A DNA stretch of 64,000 bases from Spirochaetia bacterium (GCA_017446885.1 JAFSOR010000008.1:62001-126000); one strand, 5' to 3'. Positions 17,545-26,113 are shown, numbered from the stretch's first letter. Numbers and translations are program-made. Notes: generated by a model not told the origin, from the letters alone.

Positions 17545-18771
17545 CTATCTCTTATAACGCACCTTGAGCACCTGGCGGTCCGAGGCATCTTCGATTATAA
17601 AGGTGTGTTTGCCCAGTATCACTTTCTCGCCTGAAACAGGGATACGCGCCATCTTCTTGGTGATAAGTCCGCCAATAGTCTTTAGCCTGTCATCCCAGGG
17701 CAGGTCGATTCTAAGGGTGTCCGATACTGTGGAGATAGGTGCCTCGCCGTAGATGACATATTCTTTATCCGAAATCTTTTCTATCCGCTCGGTCTCGGAG
17801 AATGTCGCGTTGTCAATATCACCCAGTACGCTGTTTACAATGTCCTCAAGGGTCACTATTCCGGCAAGTCCGCCATACTCATCAAGCACTATGGCAAAAT
17901 GGATGTTCTCTTCTTTCATCTGGCGGAACACATCGCTTATCTTGCGGGTGTCTGGAATAAAGAGCGGCCTGTCCTTAATCTCCTTTATCTTGCGGTCCAG
18001 ATGGTTTTTACGGATTTCGCTTACTATCTTGGAAGACCTGACAAATCCTGTGATAGTCTCGTTGTCCTCGGAATAAATCGGATAACGGGCAAACTTATGC
18101 TTGTCCACCTCGTCAATCACATCCTGCATGGTAGACTCCTGGTCCATGCTTACGACATCGGTACGGTGGGTCATTATGTTCTTGACTGTGGTGTGGCTCA
18201 TGTTGAATACGCCCCGGGTCATGCGGCGCTCGTAGTCCTGCACCAGACCTTTGTTTGCCGCACTGCTTATGAGGCTGTAGATTATGTCGGGCGAGAATTC
18301 ATCTTTCTCCCTGTTCCCGACCAGGCGTGTTATAAAGGAGCTGCAGGCATTTATAACTATGATTACAGGATGCAGTATTATAGATAAAACTTTAAAGATT
18401 GGCGCTATGAAAAGGGCAATAGGCTCGTTCCAGACCATGGCTATGTTCTTAGGGGTAACCTCGCCGAAAATAAGTACCAGCAGGGTAAGTGCACCGGTCA
18501 CATAGCCCAGGAAATCGTCGCCCCACAGCTCTATGGTGTACTGTGTTACAAAGGCCGACAGCCCTATGTTGACCAGGTTGTTGCATATAAGGACTGTAGC
18601 GATGAATGTGCTCTGCTTGTCGTAAAGGTCTTTAAGTATCTTTCCCCGTTTTCCGCCGTTTTCTGCCAGCTTGTCCACCTGGAATGAAGACAGCGATGTG
18701 AAAGCAGTCTCGCTCCCCGAGAAAAAGGCTGAGAGAATGAGAAAAATTACAATGATGAAAATATCTATCAT
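17545..18771 (-). CDS. CNNM/CorC-HlyC family transporter-associated protein
   Basis: A 408-residue protein: DUF21/CNNM membrane domain (SAFFSGSETAFTSLSSFQVDKLAE near residues 10-33, then helices with VLIFGEVTPKNIA), two CBS domains (about 190-310, with MTHRTDVVSMDQ and FAIVLDEYGGLAGIVTLEDIV) and a CorC/HlyC FAD-like domain at the C terminus. Members are linked to magnesium or cobalt efflux. The start is chosen at the ATG that begins the DUF21 domain: a TTGTAT-17-TAGATT promoter ends 7 nt before it. A longer frame to 18870 would overlap the divergent lysA by 53 nt and is rejected. Confidence 0.9.
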   Translation of the reverse strand: MIDIFIIVIFLILSAFFSGSETAFTSLSSFQVDKLAENGGKRGKILKDLYDKQSTFIATVLICNNLVNIGLSAFVTQYTIELWGDDFLGYVTGALTLLVLIFGEVTPKNIAMVWNEPIALFIAPIFKVLSIILHPVIIVINACSSFITRLVGNREKDEFSPDIIYSLISSAANKGLVQDYERRMTRGVFNMSHTTVKNIMTHRTDVVSMDQESTMQDVIDEVDKHKFARYPIYSEDNETITGFVRSSKIVSEIRKNHLDRKIKEIKDRPLFIPDTRKISDVFRQMKEENIHFAIVLDEYGGLAGIVTLEDIVNSVLGDIDNATFSETERIEKISDKEYVIYGEAPISTVSDTLRIDLPWDDRLKTIGGLITKKMARIPVSGEKVILGKHTFIIEDASDRQVLKVRYKR

Positions 18772-18778
18772 TGAAAAT

Positions 18779-18807
18779 AATCTATCAAAGATATAGAATG
18801 AATACAA
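18779..18807 (-). promoter_or_regulatory. Leaderless-type promoter for the CNNM/CorC gene
   Basis: Minus strand TTGTAT (18807-18802), 17-nt spacer, TAGATT (18784-18779), then 7 nt to the ATG at 18771; no ribosome site. The -35 overlaps the ribosome site of the divergent lysA. Confidence 0.55.
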
Positions 18808-18817
18808 GGAGAAAAAC

Positions 18818-20071
18818 ATGACAGAGAAGAAAGTTCCTTTCACAACAGAGCAGATCAAGGCGATAATCAAAGATTACCCCACACCATTCCATATATACGA
18901 CGAGAAGGCGATACGCGAGAATGCCCGCCGTTTCTACAAGGCTTTTTCATGGGTGCCGGGTGGTTTTAAGGACTACTTTGCTGTAAAGGCACTTCCTAAT
19001 CCGTACATAATGAAGATTCTTAAGGAGGAGGGGCTGGGTGCCGACTGCTCCTCGCTGCCCGAGCTGGTGCTTTCCGAGAAGGTTGGGCTTAAGGGCGAGG
19101 ATATCATGTTTACCTCCAACGACACCCCCGCTGCCGAGTACAAGAAGGCATACGAGCTGGGTGCTGTAATCAACCTGGACGATATTTCTCATATTCCGTT
19201 CCTGGAAAAAAGTGCCGGAATCCCTGAGCTTATCTGTTTCCGCTACAACCCGGGCCCGCTTAAAGAGGGCAACGCTATTATCGGAAAGCCCGAGGAGGCA
19301 AAGTATGGCCTTACACGGAGTCAGCTTTTCGACGGCTACCGCATTATGAAAGAGAAAGGGGCAAAGCGGTTCGGACTGCACACTATGGTTGCATCCAACG
19401 AGCTTAACCCCGACTACTTTGTAGAGACTGCAAAGCTCCTCTTTGACCTGGTTGTGGAGATTTCAAAAGAGGTTGGCATAACATTTGAGTTTGTGAACCT
19501 GGGCGGCGGAATCGGCATTCCGTACAAGCCAGAGCAGACTGCGGTGGATCTTGAGTATGTGGGAGAGCACATTCACCAGGCATATAAGGATACAATCGAG
19601 AAGGCAGGATTGCCGCCGCTTAAGGTGGTTATGGAGTGTGGCCGCATGATCACAGGCCCTTACGGCTACCTGGTTACAACAGCTATCCATACCAAGGATA
19701 CCTACAAGCATTACATAGGGCTTGATGCCTGCATGGCAAACCTTATGCGGCCTGCTCTGTATGGGGCATATCATCATATAACCGACATGGACAACCAGGA
19801 CGGGAAGCCTGATTTCATCTACGATGTGACCGGTTCCCTGTGCGAGAACAACGACAAGTTTGCCATAGACCGGGCTCTGCCCGAGATAAAGGTGGGGGAT
19901 ATAATCGTAATCCACGACACCGGTGCCCACGGATATGCCATGGGATTCAACTACAACGGAAAACTGCGCTCTGCCGAGCTCCTTTTAAAGCCGGACGGCA
20001 GCGTGGAAAAGATACGCCGGGCCGAGACCATGGACGACTACTTTGCCACCTTGGACTTTAGCCGGCTGTAG
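18818..20071 (+). CDS. lysA: Diaminopimelate decarboxylase family protein
   Basis: A 417-residue fold-type III PLP decarboxylase, which in the lysine pathway converts meso-diaminopimelate to lysine. The PLP Lys is in FAVKALPNP (near residue 53). FVNLGGGIGIPY near 225-236 is the phosphate-binding glycine segment, VVMECGRMITGPYG near 268-281 matches the EPGR region with C-GR, and VTGSLCENND near 339-348 carries the Cys that completes the active site. The start has AAGGAG 6 nt upstream. ECGR instead of EPGR and the length are common in clostridial and spirochaete members. A relaxed-specificity decarboxylase cannot be excluded. Confidence 0.85.
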   Translation: MTEKKVPFTTEQIKAIIKDYPTPFHIYDEKAIRENARRFYKAFSWVPGGFKDYFAVKALPNPYIMKILKEEGLGADCSSLPELVLSEKVGLKGEDIMFTSNDTPAAEYKKAYELGAVINLDDISHIPFLEKSAGIPELICFRYNPGPLKEGNAIIGKPEEAKYGLTRSQLFDGYRIMKEKGAKRFGLHTMVASNELNPDYFVETAKLLFDLVVEISKEVGITFEFVNLGGGIGIPYKPEQTAVDLEYVGEHIHQAYKDTIEKAGLPPLKVVMECGRMITGPYGYLVTTAIHTKDTYKHYIGLDACMANLMRPALYGAYHHITDMDNQDGKPDFIYDVTGSLCENNDKFAIDRALPEIKVGDIIVIHDTGAHGYAMGFNYNGKLRSAELLLKPDGSVEKIRRAETMDDYFATLDFSRL

Positions 20072-20081
20072 ATCGACAAAA

Positions 20082-20523
20082 GGGGCTCAGAAGCTTGAGC
20101 AATATAACGATGGCGGCACATCGGGTGTGACAATAGATAAGGTGAATTATCCTTATGTCGATGAAAATGCATTCAGAAAAAAGATTGCACCGGAGGGGAA
20201 TGTGGTTATCCAGAGGAAAAACACCTTGAAAGGGAGCATTGTACCATCCCATTATGTCATTTATAAGAAAACAAAGGACGAGGGATATTATCTGGACGGA
20301 TATAACTCCACATGTGAAGTCTATGGAAAAATTCCAATCGGCTCTGCCTACAGAGATAATTTGAGAGCGGCGAATACTGCATTCTGATCACCACACAGAC
20401 ATCTCCATACGATTATTTCAGCCCTATGTACTCAATGATGACGGAATCAGATCGGAAGTTGTCTTCTTGGGCGATGACGAAATACTGGATATCTTTATTC
20501 CTTGTGGTATAGAACCCACTTAA
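20082..20523 (+). pseudogene. Frameshifted gene remnant
   Basis: After lysA stops, a coding-like stretch continues without a recognisable start. One frame encodes VDENAFRKKIAPEGNVVI...SHYVIYKKTKDEGYYLDGYN and stops at 20387. A different frame then reads HHTDISIRLFQPYVLNDDG and SEVVFLGDDEILDIFIPCG, to a stop at 20523. Both pieces look like one soluble protein broken by an indel near 20370-20388 and lacking its N terminus. I recognise no family. Its end overlaps the doc gene on the other strand by 29 nt, consistent with decay beside an inserted toxin module. Confidence 0.55.
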
Positions 20524-20872
20524 GGAGAGTGTCATAATCCATCTCGCCGGATGCAACAGCCCTTCCTGCGCTGAAAATCTCTTCGTTGGTACAGGAGAGC
20601 TTTATTCCATTCACCTCCAGCAGTGTCAGCATAGCCAGCATTCCCAGCCTCATATTCCCGTCAAAGAAGGCGTGGTTCACAATCAGGGAATGACCTAATT
20701 TGGCGGCCTTTTCTTCTGTTGTAGGATAAAGCTCCTGACCGTCCACAGTCTCGTATTTGCCTTCCAGGGCTTTGGCCAGAAGATCCTCGTCTATCATCGC
20801 CACTGGGCCGCCAGTCTCCGAGGCCAGGATGTGATGCAGTTTCTTTATCTTGTCAAATGAAAGCTCTATCAT
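20495..20872 (-). CDS. doc: Doc-type Fic-fold toxin with altered motif
   Basis: A 125-residue death-on-curing protein. In the Doc/Fic family the H-x-F-x-D-G-N-K-R motif binds a nucleotide triphosphate; Doc phosphorylates elongation factor Tu. Here the motif is NHAFFDGNMRLGM at about residues 66-78: His, Phe, Asp, Gly, Asn and Arg are kept but the Lys is Met (ATG at a position where AAG is usual). The N-terminal SFDKIKKLHHILASETGG segment is normal. It overlaps the antitoxin gene by 4 nt. Whether Met for Lys reduces activity is unknown. Confidence 0.88.
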   Translation of the reverse strand: MIELSFDKIKKLHHILASETGGPVAMIDEDLLAKALEGKYETVDGQELYPTTEEKAAKLGHSLIVNHAFFDGNMRLGMLAMLTLLEVNGIKLSCTNEEIFSAGRAVASGEMDYDTLLKWVLYHKE

Positions 20873-21111
20873 TTTGCCAGCTCCATGAAGGCTGCCTTAT
20901 GCCGTCCCAGAATACGTGCAGCCACCACGTCTATCTTCTCGTCATCCGAAAGCTCGAACAGAGGATGCCTCTCGATATCGCTGAGCAGATATCTGGGCTT
21001 GTTGTTCTTGAATATGATGACATGCCCAGCCTCATCCACCTTCCGGATAGCTTTTGAGAAGTTTCGGTTGATTTCTGAGACAGATAAAATATTAGCTGTA
21101 TCTATAACCAT
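20869..21111 (-). CDS. phd: Phd/YefM-type antitoxin
   Basis: An 80-residue antitoxin. The N-terminal half is the Phd/YefM DNA-binding fold: ILSVSEINRNFSKAIRKVDEAGHVIIFKNNKPRYLLS (residues 8-44). The C-terminal tail after ELSDDEK would wrap the Doc toxin. The gene precedes doc with a 4-nt overlap, the usual order. The ribosome site is AGGAG, 6 nt before ATG. A promoter with a 16-bp palindrome on its -35 suggests autorepression. Confidence 0.9.
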   Translation of the reverse strand: MVIDTANILSVSEINRNFSKAIRKVDEAGHVIIFKNNKPRYLLSDIERHPLFELSDDEKIDVVAARILGRHKAAFMELAK

Positions 21112-21127
21112 AAAAAGCTCCTAAAAA

Positions 21128-21171
21128 TTTATATCATATTTGCAGAAATAAATCAAGCTAAAATTTTAGCT
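21128..21171 (-). promoter_or_regulatory. phd-doc promoter and palindromic operator
   Basis: Minus strand TTGATT (21156-21151), 17 nt, TATAAA (21133-21128). The perfect palindrome AGCTAAAATTTTAGCT (21156-21171) abuts and overlaps the -35 by one base, placed to let Phd block polymerase. Confidence 0.65.
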
Positions 21172-21188
21172 ATTTTTTTATTTTTTGC

Positions 21189-21254
21189 TTGACTAATCTT
21201 GCTCAATGCATTATAACTTTCAACAATTGTTATTAAGTATTACAAATTGTTATT
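21189..21254 (+). promoter_or_regulatory. Promoter and tandem repeats upstream of the GLUG-like lipoprotein
   Basis: TTGACT (21189-21194), 17 nt, TATAAC (21212-21217). Downstream, AATTGTTATT occurs twice (21225-21234 and 21245-21254), exactly 20 bp apart, just after the predicted transcription start: a possible operator for an unknown regulator. Confidence 0.55.
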
Positions 21255-21276
21255 TTCTGGGAAGAAAGGAGATCTT

Positions 21277-23382
21277 ATGATTAATAGAAGAATGTTGTTC
21301 TGTCTGAGCGTTGTCCTGGCAGTTATTTTTGCATCTTGTACCAATGGCAGCTTTGATACAGCCGATGACAGCGGTGGCGGTAGTGGAACCAAGGTTATAG
21401 AGGAGCACAGCCATCACCCATATCTGTGGGATCTGCAGGATGACGGCTCATGGAAGTGTTCCCGCTGTCATGAATATATAGAAGGAACTACCGGTGCATA
21501 TTGGGCAGAGCTTGATGCCAATGGACAGCCTAAGCTGATCTATACTATTAAATCTCCATATACCTATACAGGCGATTATACTGAGGTCAAGAATATTATT
21601 ATCCGCACCAAGGGCGGCGAGCTTACCCTGAATGCAGCCAACGACACTATCCTCCACTACGGTTATGCAGATACTGTCAGCTTTGCTGGTGATATTTATA
21701 AAGGACGTGCTGCTATTGGCACAGAGCTTTCTGTGACCAAGGGAAATGTATGGCTTCACGATGACCTGGGAGAAGATGTGCCTCTGATTGTTGTTCCTGC
21801 AAATGCTACAGACCATGTGAGCATAGAGGTGGATCCATATATCTATGTTGAGCATATCGAGGTGGATTCCGATATCTCTACCGATATCTTTGTAGAAGGC
21901 TCTGTAGACAGGATCGATATAATCAGTGGCGGTCATACAACTATTGAAGTTGAGGGAATGGTGGATATGATTGCAGGTGTGACTCTTGGAACTTATCCTG
22001 CTAACGGAGCTGGCTTTGTGAATGACAACAATGGCACTGGTGTATATGGCATCCCTACTCTTGTTGAAACTTCACCAAATATTTATGAGATTGACGATCA
22101 GCTTGAACTGCGTGCTGTTAGATACCATGTAAACCATAATACTCCTGGTTATAATAGCTTCGAAGGAAAGACTGTAAAGCTTACAAAGGACATAAACCTC
22201 TCTGGCCTTTGGAAGTCTATCGGTGCCTGGACAAGCGGAATGGATGGTTCTACACCAAGCTTTGAAGGTGTGTTCAAGGGAACTTTTGATGGTCAGGGAC
22301 ACAGCATAAACAACCTGCGTATATCATCCTCTACCCATGCATATCAGGCTCTGTTCGGTCACACTCAGGGTGCTGTAATCAAGAACTTGACTGTAAACGG
22401 TGCTGTAAGCGCCAAGCAGGGAGCTGCCGGTATAGTTGCCTATATGGAGGGCGGAACTTTGACCAATGTCACCAGCAACGTGGCTGTGTCGTCAGAAAGA
22501 ATAGCTGGTGGACTTGTGGGCTGGGTAAATTCAAATAGTGCAGTAACTTTCACTGACTGTATCAACGCTGGAATAATCACTGGCCGTTCTCCTTCCGGTA
22601 ACCAGGGTGTAGGCGGCATAGTCGGTACTCTTAGTTGTTCTGCAGCTGCTGACTTTACCAACTGTCAGAACATTGGAATGGTGGATGACACCAACGGAAC
22701 CCATGTAGGTGGTATTCTGGGGCTTGTCAACAACAACGGAACAGTGACATTCACAAACTGTACAAACACTGCTACAGTATATGGTGGAAGAAACGGTGTT
22801 ATGGCCAAGATCGGCGGAATCATGGGCAGTGTTGTAAGTAACTGCGATATGACTATTAACAACTGCAGCAATACTGGTGCTATCTCAAGCAGTGCTATTG
22901 TCGGAGGTATTCTTGGCTACAGCCAGTCTACTGGTCTGCTGACAGTTTCAAACTGCAAGAGTAACGGTGCTATAATCTCCACAGACTCAGACTACTTTGC
23001 CGGAGGAGTGATTGGAACCATGCGCCGCGGAACAGTGGATGCCAACTGCGAAGGAGGTACTGCAACCATTACTGCGACATATGCAGGAAGACTTATCGGC
23101 CGTATCTGGGGTGGCAACTTTGATACAGAGCTTGATATCGGTACTGGACGGGTTGGAAGTGTCAATATGCGGACAGTAGGCTGTCTCCAGGACACACAAA
23201 GTGGACGGATTATTATCAAAACCGGAACACTGTATGGAAAGCCGTTCTCTAGAAACGTAACCAACAAGATAAAGTTCAAATCTGGCACCAAGTGGACTTG
23301 GGACAGCAGTACTACTATCGATATGACAAGCGACACCACATATAGTGCACCTGTAGGTACATACAACTGGACAACACCGTAA
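21277..23382 (+). CDS. Lipoprotein with GLUG-like repeats
   Basis: A 701-residue lipoprotein. The start has AAGGAG 6 nt upstream; the signal peptide ends in FASC (lipid Cys at about residue 20), followed by a Ser/Gly-rich linker and a His-rich segment EEHSHHPYLWD. Residues 60-300 are strand-rich and unassigned. From about 330 (GVFKGTFDGQGHSINNL) there are repeated units of about 40 residues built on GGIVG/GGLVGW...NCxNxGxI, five or more times, like the GLUG motif of bacterial surface proteins and predicted to form a beta-helix. Likely surface-exposed adhesin or scaffold. It is followed 20 nt downstream by another lipoprotein gene. Confidence 0.82.
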   Translation: MINRRMLFCLSVVLAVIFASCTNGSFDTADDSGGGSGTKVIEEHSHHPYLWDLQDDGSWKCSRCHEYIEGTTGAYWAELDANGQPKLIYTIKSPYTYTGDYTEVKNIIIRTKGGELTLNAANDTILHYGYADTVSFAGDIYKGRAAIGTELSVTKGNVWLHDDLGEDVPLIVVPANATDHVSIEVDPYIYVEHIEVDSDISTDIFVEGSVDRIDIISGGHTTIEVEGMVDMIAGVTLGTYPANGAGFVNDNNGTGVYGIPTLVETSPNIYEIDDQLELRAVRYHVNHNTPGYNSFEGKTVKLTKDINLSGLWKSIGAWTSGMDGSTPSFEGVFKGTFDGQGHSINNLRISSSTHAYQALFGHTQGAVIKNLTVNGAVSAKQGAAGIVAYMEGGTLTNVTSNVAVSSERIAGGLVGWVNSNSAVTFTDCINAGIITGRSPSGNQGVGGIVGTLSCSAAADFTNCQNIGMVDDTNGTHVGGILGLVNNNGTVTFTNCTNTATVYGGRNGVMAKIGGIMGSVVSNCDMTINNCSNTGAISSSAIVGGILGYSQSTGLLTVSNCKSNGAIISTDSDYFAGGVIGTMRRGTVDANCEGGTATITATYAGRLIGRIWGGNFDTELDIGTGRVGSVNMRTVGCLQDTQSGRIIIKTGTLYGKPFSRNVTNKIKFKSGTKWTWDSSTTIDMTSDTTYSAPVGTYNWTTP

Positions 23383-23402
23383 TGGAAATGAGGTACAGTA
23401 AA

Positions 23403-24641
23403 ATGAAAAAGTCAACTTTAGTTACTTCAATGATAGTATTGATAACACTCTGCTGGGCTTCTCTCCTTCTTATGGCATGCCGCAAGGAGGGGATTGTAGC
23501 CGGCAGCGGCACAGACACCCAGACCACAACAGTAAAGGAGATGCAGGCTGTACCATTCGATGACACAGCACTGCGGCAGGAGATAGCTTCGCTTAAGGCA
23601 CAGAACGCAGCCCTTGCGAACGAGAAATCGGCGCGGGATTTTGATTATGCAGCTTTGCAGTCGGAATACGACAAGCTTAAGCAGCAGAACGCAAACCTTG
23701 AGGAGCAGAACAGGGCGCTTTCACAGCGCAGCAGCTCTTTGGCCGACGAGAATAACAGGCTTAAGAACGAAGTTGCCCAGCTTAACCAGATCCTTGCCGA
23801 AAGCGAGGCTGCAAACCAGGCTGCACAGGAGGAGATAGCTTCTCTTAAGGCAGCTCCTGTTCCAGTACCAGTTGTTACTGAAGGCGGCTCTGCAGGTTCG
23901 GCTGATTCCGAACTGGCCGATGCTTCTGGTGCTTCAAAAGCCCAAGGCCTTGATGATGCAGCTGCTGGTCAGGCAACTGATGGGACATCTTCTGAACCTG
24001 CGGCCAGCCAGGCTGCCGAGACAGCATCAGAGGGTGCACAGGTAGCAGATGCTTCCAATGTGGCAGCAGAGGGCGGCGAAGAAGCTGCATCTGCAGACGG
24101 TAAGGCAAAGAAAGAGAAGAAGGATAAGGGCGAGCCGGGTCAGGTACGGAATGTGCTGGGCTTCAAAGTTGGCCCCGACATGGTGGACATAGAGGCTACA
24201 ATGGCAATCATGCCGCACTGGTTCCTTATTGCTAACATGGGTCTGGTTGAGACTCCCGAAGACTTTGTAGAAGACAAGTTCCCAGGACATTCCAGCAATC
24301 ACAATCTGTTCTCTGGCAAGTACAACTTCTTCTATGATGTCATGGGAGGAATGGGGTTCAACTGGCAGTTCAACAGCCTGCCTGCGCAGCCGAATGTCTA
24401 TCTAAGCACTATGCTTGGACCTGCCTGGTTCCTGTACAAGGAAGATGGCGATCTTACAACCAAGGCATACCTCTTGTGGAGGACTTCTGTAGGATTCGAC
24501 CTGACTGTTTACAAGGATCTGCTCTTTACAACAGATATCGGATTCGACTGGATGAAAGACTACGACTTTACACCGCGGCTTGCGGTGGGACTGCTCTGGC
24601 GATACAACAGGGATTGGGCCCTGATTGGCCGTAAGAAATAA
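23403..24641 (+). CDS. Lipoprotein with coiled coil and C-terminal barrel-like domain
   Basis: A 412-residue protein. The start is the ATG that opens the signal peptide (MKKSTLVTSM); it ends LLLMAC, with lipid Cys at about residue 26. Residues 50-140 are a strong heptad coiled coil rich in Leu, Gln and Asn (IASLKAQNAALANEK, LKQQNANLEEQNRAL). Residues 150-235 are an Ala/Ser/Glu-rich linker, then a Lys-rich spot (KAKKEKKDKGEPGQ). The last 170 residues look like alternating strands (VYLSTMLGPAWFLY, LAVGLLWRYN). The plan resembles a peptidoglycan-spanning tether joined to an outer-membrane-like domain; no named family is recognised. Co-transcribed with the preceding lipoprotein. Confidence 0.75.
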   Translation: MKKSTLVTSMIVLITLCWASLLLMACRKEGIVAGSGTDTQTTTVKEMQAVPFDDTALRQEIASLKAQNAALANEKSARDFDYAALQSEYDKLKQQNANLEEQNRALSQRSSSLADENNRLKNEVAQLNQILAESEAANQAAQEEIASLKAAPVPVPVVTEGGSAGSADSELADASGASKAQGLDDAAAGQATDGTSSEPAASQAAETASEGAQVADASNVAAEGGEEAASADGKAKKEKKDKGEPGQVRNVLGFKVGPDMVDIEATMAIMPHWFLIANMGLVETPEDFVEDKFPGHSSNHNLFSGKYNFFYDVMGGMGFNWQFNSLPAQPNVYLSTMLGPAWFLYKEDGDLTTKAYLLWRTSVGFDLTVYKDLLFTTDIGFDWMKDYDFTPRLAVGLLWRYNRDWALIGRKK

Positions 24642-24676
24642 AGAAAAGGCACTTCATCTGAAGTGCCTTTTCTTTT
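24640..24676. terminator. Strong bidirectional terminator
   Basis: A 16-bp perfect stem, AAAGAAAAGGCACTTC (24640-24655) with GAAGTGCCTTTTCTTT (24660-24675), ATCT loop. It separates convergent lipoprotein genes. Confidence 0.85.
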
Positions 24677-24713
24677 GCCCTGCCATCATTCCTAGACCAG
24701 GGCGGAAACGGAA

Positions 24714-25349
24714 TCAGTAGGTTACAGATGCATTGCAGCCGGTGAATATGCCGTAGCTGCCGGATACTGTCTCTGGGTTGAAGATGCTCAGATCAACTGC
24801 CAGGAGAGTGGTGCAGTGTCTGAACATGCAGTCTATCTTTTCTACTTTGGATGTATCCAGATTTTTCATATCTACAGATACAAGGGAGGTGCAGTTGTTG
24901 AACATCCGTGACATGTTGGTGGTGCAGGATGTGTTAAGGTTTGTGAGGTCGATGAATACTGCGTCTGTGCAGTTAGAGAAGAAATATGCCAGGCTCTCTG
25001 GGTTCCAGTTCTGGCATGATGCATCGAATGTAGCCATGATAAAGCCGCTGTTCATCCAAGGTGTACCCTGGGAGTTGTAGCCGTCAGAATTCACTTCGTA
25101 TACAGTTCCTTTGCCTGTGTGGTCTTCGGTATCATAATAGAAAGTAAGACGTGAGCCTGAGCATACTGCTTTTGCCTTTGGGCCGTTATACTCGACTGGT
25201 ACTGCTGTCTGTGGTTCAGATGCCTGGATTGATGCCTGAGCCGGTGTCTCGTAGTAGTCTGAGCCGCCTGCTGCATTGCATGAACAGAAGAGAGTTCCCA
25301 TTGCCAGTGCCATAACCATCATAATTGCTGTAAGTCTTACTTTTTTCAT
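24714..25349 (-). CDS. Lipoprotein with BspA-like (DUF285) repeats
   Basis: A 211-residue lipoprotein. The signal peptide ends LFCSC (lipid Cys at about residue 24). After a 30-residue linker comes a domain containing the DUF285-type leucine-rich unit twice: MFNNCTSLVSVDMKNLDTSKV (from about residue 147) and MFRHCTTLLAVDLSIFNPETV. Such repeats occur in BspA-like surface proteins of oral and gut bacteria and in mycoplasmas. The protein is short, with only two or three units. Ribosome site AAAGGGAG. Confidence 0.83.
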   Translation of the reverse strand: MKKVRLTAIMMVMALAMGTLFCSCNAAGGSDYYETPAQASIQASEPQTAVPVEYNGPKAKAVCSGSRLTFYYDTEDHTGKGTVYEVNSDGYNSQGTPWMNSGFIMATFDASCQNWNPESLAYFFSNCTDAVFIDLTNLNTSCTTNMSRMFNNCTSLVSVDMKNLDTSKVEKIDCMFRHCTTLLAVDLSIFNPETVSGSYGIFTGCNASVTY

Positions 25350-25363
25350 TTTTATCTCCCTTT

Positions 25364-25428
25364 AGTAACGTTTCACCAACGTTTCCGTTTACATTACCAA
25401 CATTACTATAGCGTTACTAATTTGTCAA
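25364..25428 (-). promoter_or_regulatory. Promoter and repeated boxes for the BspA-like lipoprotein
   Basis: Minus strand TTGACA (25428-25423), 17 nt, TAATGT (25405-25400). AACGTTTC occurs twice on the plus strand, 11 bp apart (25367-25374, 25378-25385), one helical turn, downstream of the start. CGTTACT (25412-25418), inside the promoter spacer, pairs with AGTAACG at 25364-25370. This looks like an operator. Confidence 0.5.
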
Positions 25429-25580
25429 TAGAAACGCAGTAGAAATTTTACAAATTTTTAAAACTTTTTTGTAAATGCTTACATAGTAAAGAATAAATGC
25501 AAGGCCATCCGTGAACACCTACCTCGATCGACGTGTACACCATAGACAAGCAATGGCGAACGCCCCGCCAGTAACATTGC

Positions 25581-26036
25581 TTGCGCACTGTCATCCCGGG
25601 CTACGTCATACTGAGCCTTACCGGCACATTCGAGGGAAGTACCTTAAACGGTGAGAGTGTGGCTATCAGCTCTGGCTCTCTGACAATTGCTGGAAAGACA
25701 TTTGCAAAGGATGGAAGTACCAATAGCAATGGCGGTACAGATAACGGCGATAGCACTGATCCAACTCCTACTCCTGCAGTCACTTGGCCGGTGATTTATC
25801 GGACAGAAAACCCGGAAGTGCCAGAAACATATTTCTACTTAGTTTTTAATGCAGAAGGGACATTTGCAGTAAGTGAAGGGTATGTCGAAAATGTTATGGG
25901 TGGAGGAACTTATTCTGGAGTTGATCCACATGGAGATGGCACAGTGACAATGTCAGGTAGTTTGGGCATAGATGATAATTATGTAATCGCTGATGGAGTT
26001 ATAAGTCTTCTTATGCTGGATTGGGCTCGCCAGTAA
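25581..26036 (+). pseudogene. C-terminal fragment of a lipoprotein
   Basis: An open frame without signal peptide, ATG or ribosome site. Its recognisable part starts LTGTFEGSTLNGESVAISSGSLTIAGKTFAKDG, then a Ser/Asn/Gly and Thr/Pro linker (DGSTNSNGGTDNGDSTDPTPTP), then a strand-rich domain ending GVISLLMLDWARQ. It resembles repeated secreted lipoprotein domains, but the N-terminal half is gone. The 80 bp before it (about 25500-25580) includes AAGCAATG and CATTGCTT as inverted arms (25548-25555, 25574-25581) and looks unrelated, suggesting a rearrangement junction. It ends before a good terminator. Confidence 0.6.
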
Positions 26037-26056
26037 TTCCGAGATAACAAACTTCG

Positions 26057-26082
26057 GGCTGCCTTCGGGCAGCCTTTTTTTT
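26057..26082 (+). terminator. Rho-independent terminator
   Basis: GGCTGCC, TTCG tetraloop, GGCAGCC (26057-26074), then eight T residues. A run of nine C (26085-26093) follows. Confidence 0.9.
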
Positions 26083-26095
26083 CACCCCCCCCCAA

Positions 26096-26113
26096 CCCAG
26101 TTGCGAGTGTGCT
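26096..26113 (+). repeat. 18-bp direct repeat, left copy
   Basis: CCCAGTTGCGAGTGTGCT, identical to 26848-26865. The two copies bracket the brnT-brnA module. Confidence 0.85.

Noticed and set aside
18772-18870. Longer N terminus of the CNNM/CorC protein
   Set aside because: The extension overlaps divergent lysA, and the -10 box TAGATT at 18779-18784 would lie inside it; the DUF21 domain starts at the ATG at 18771.
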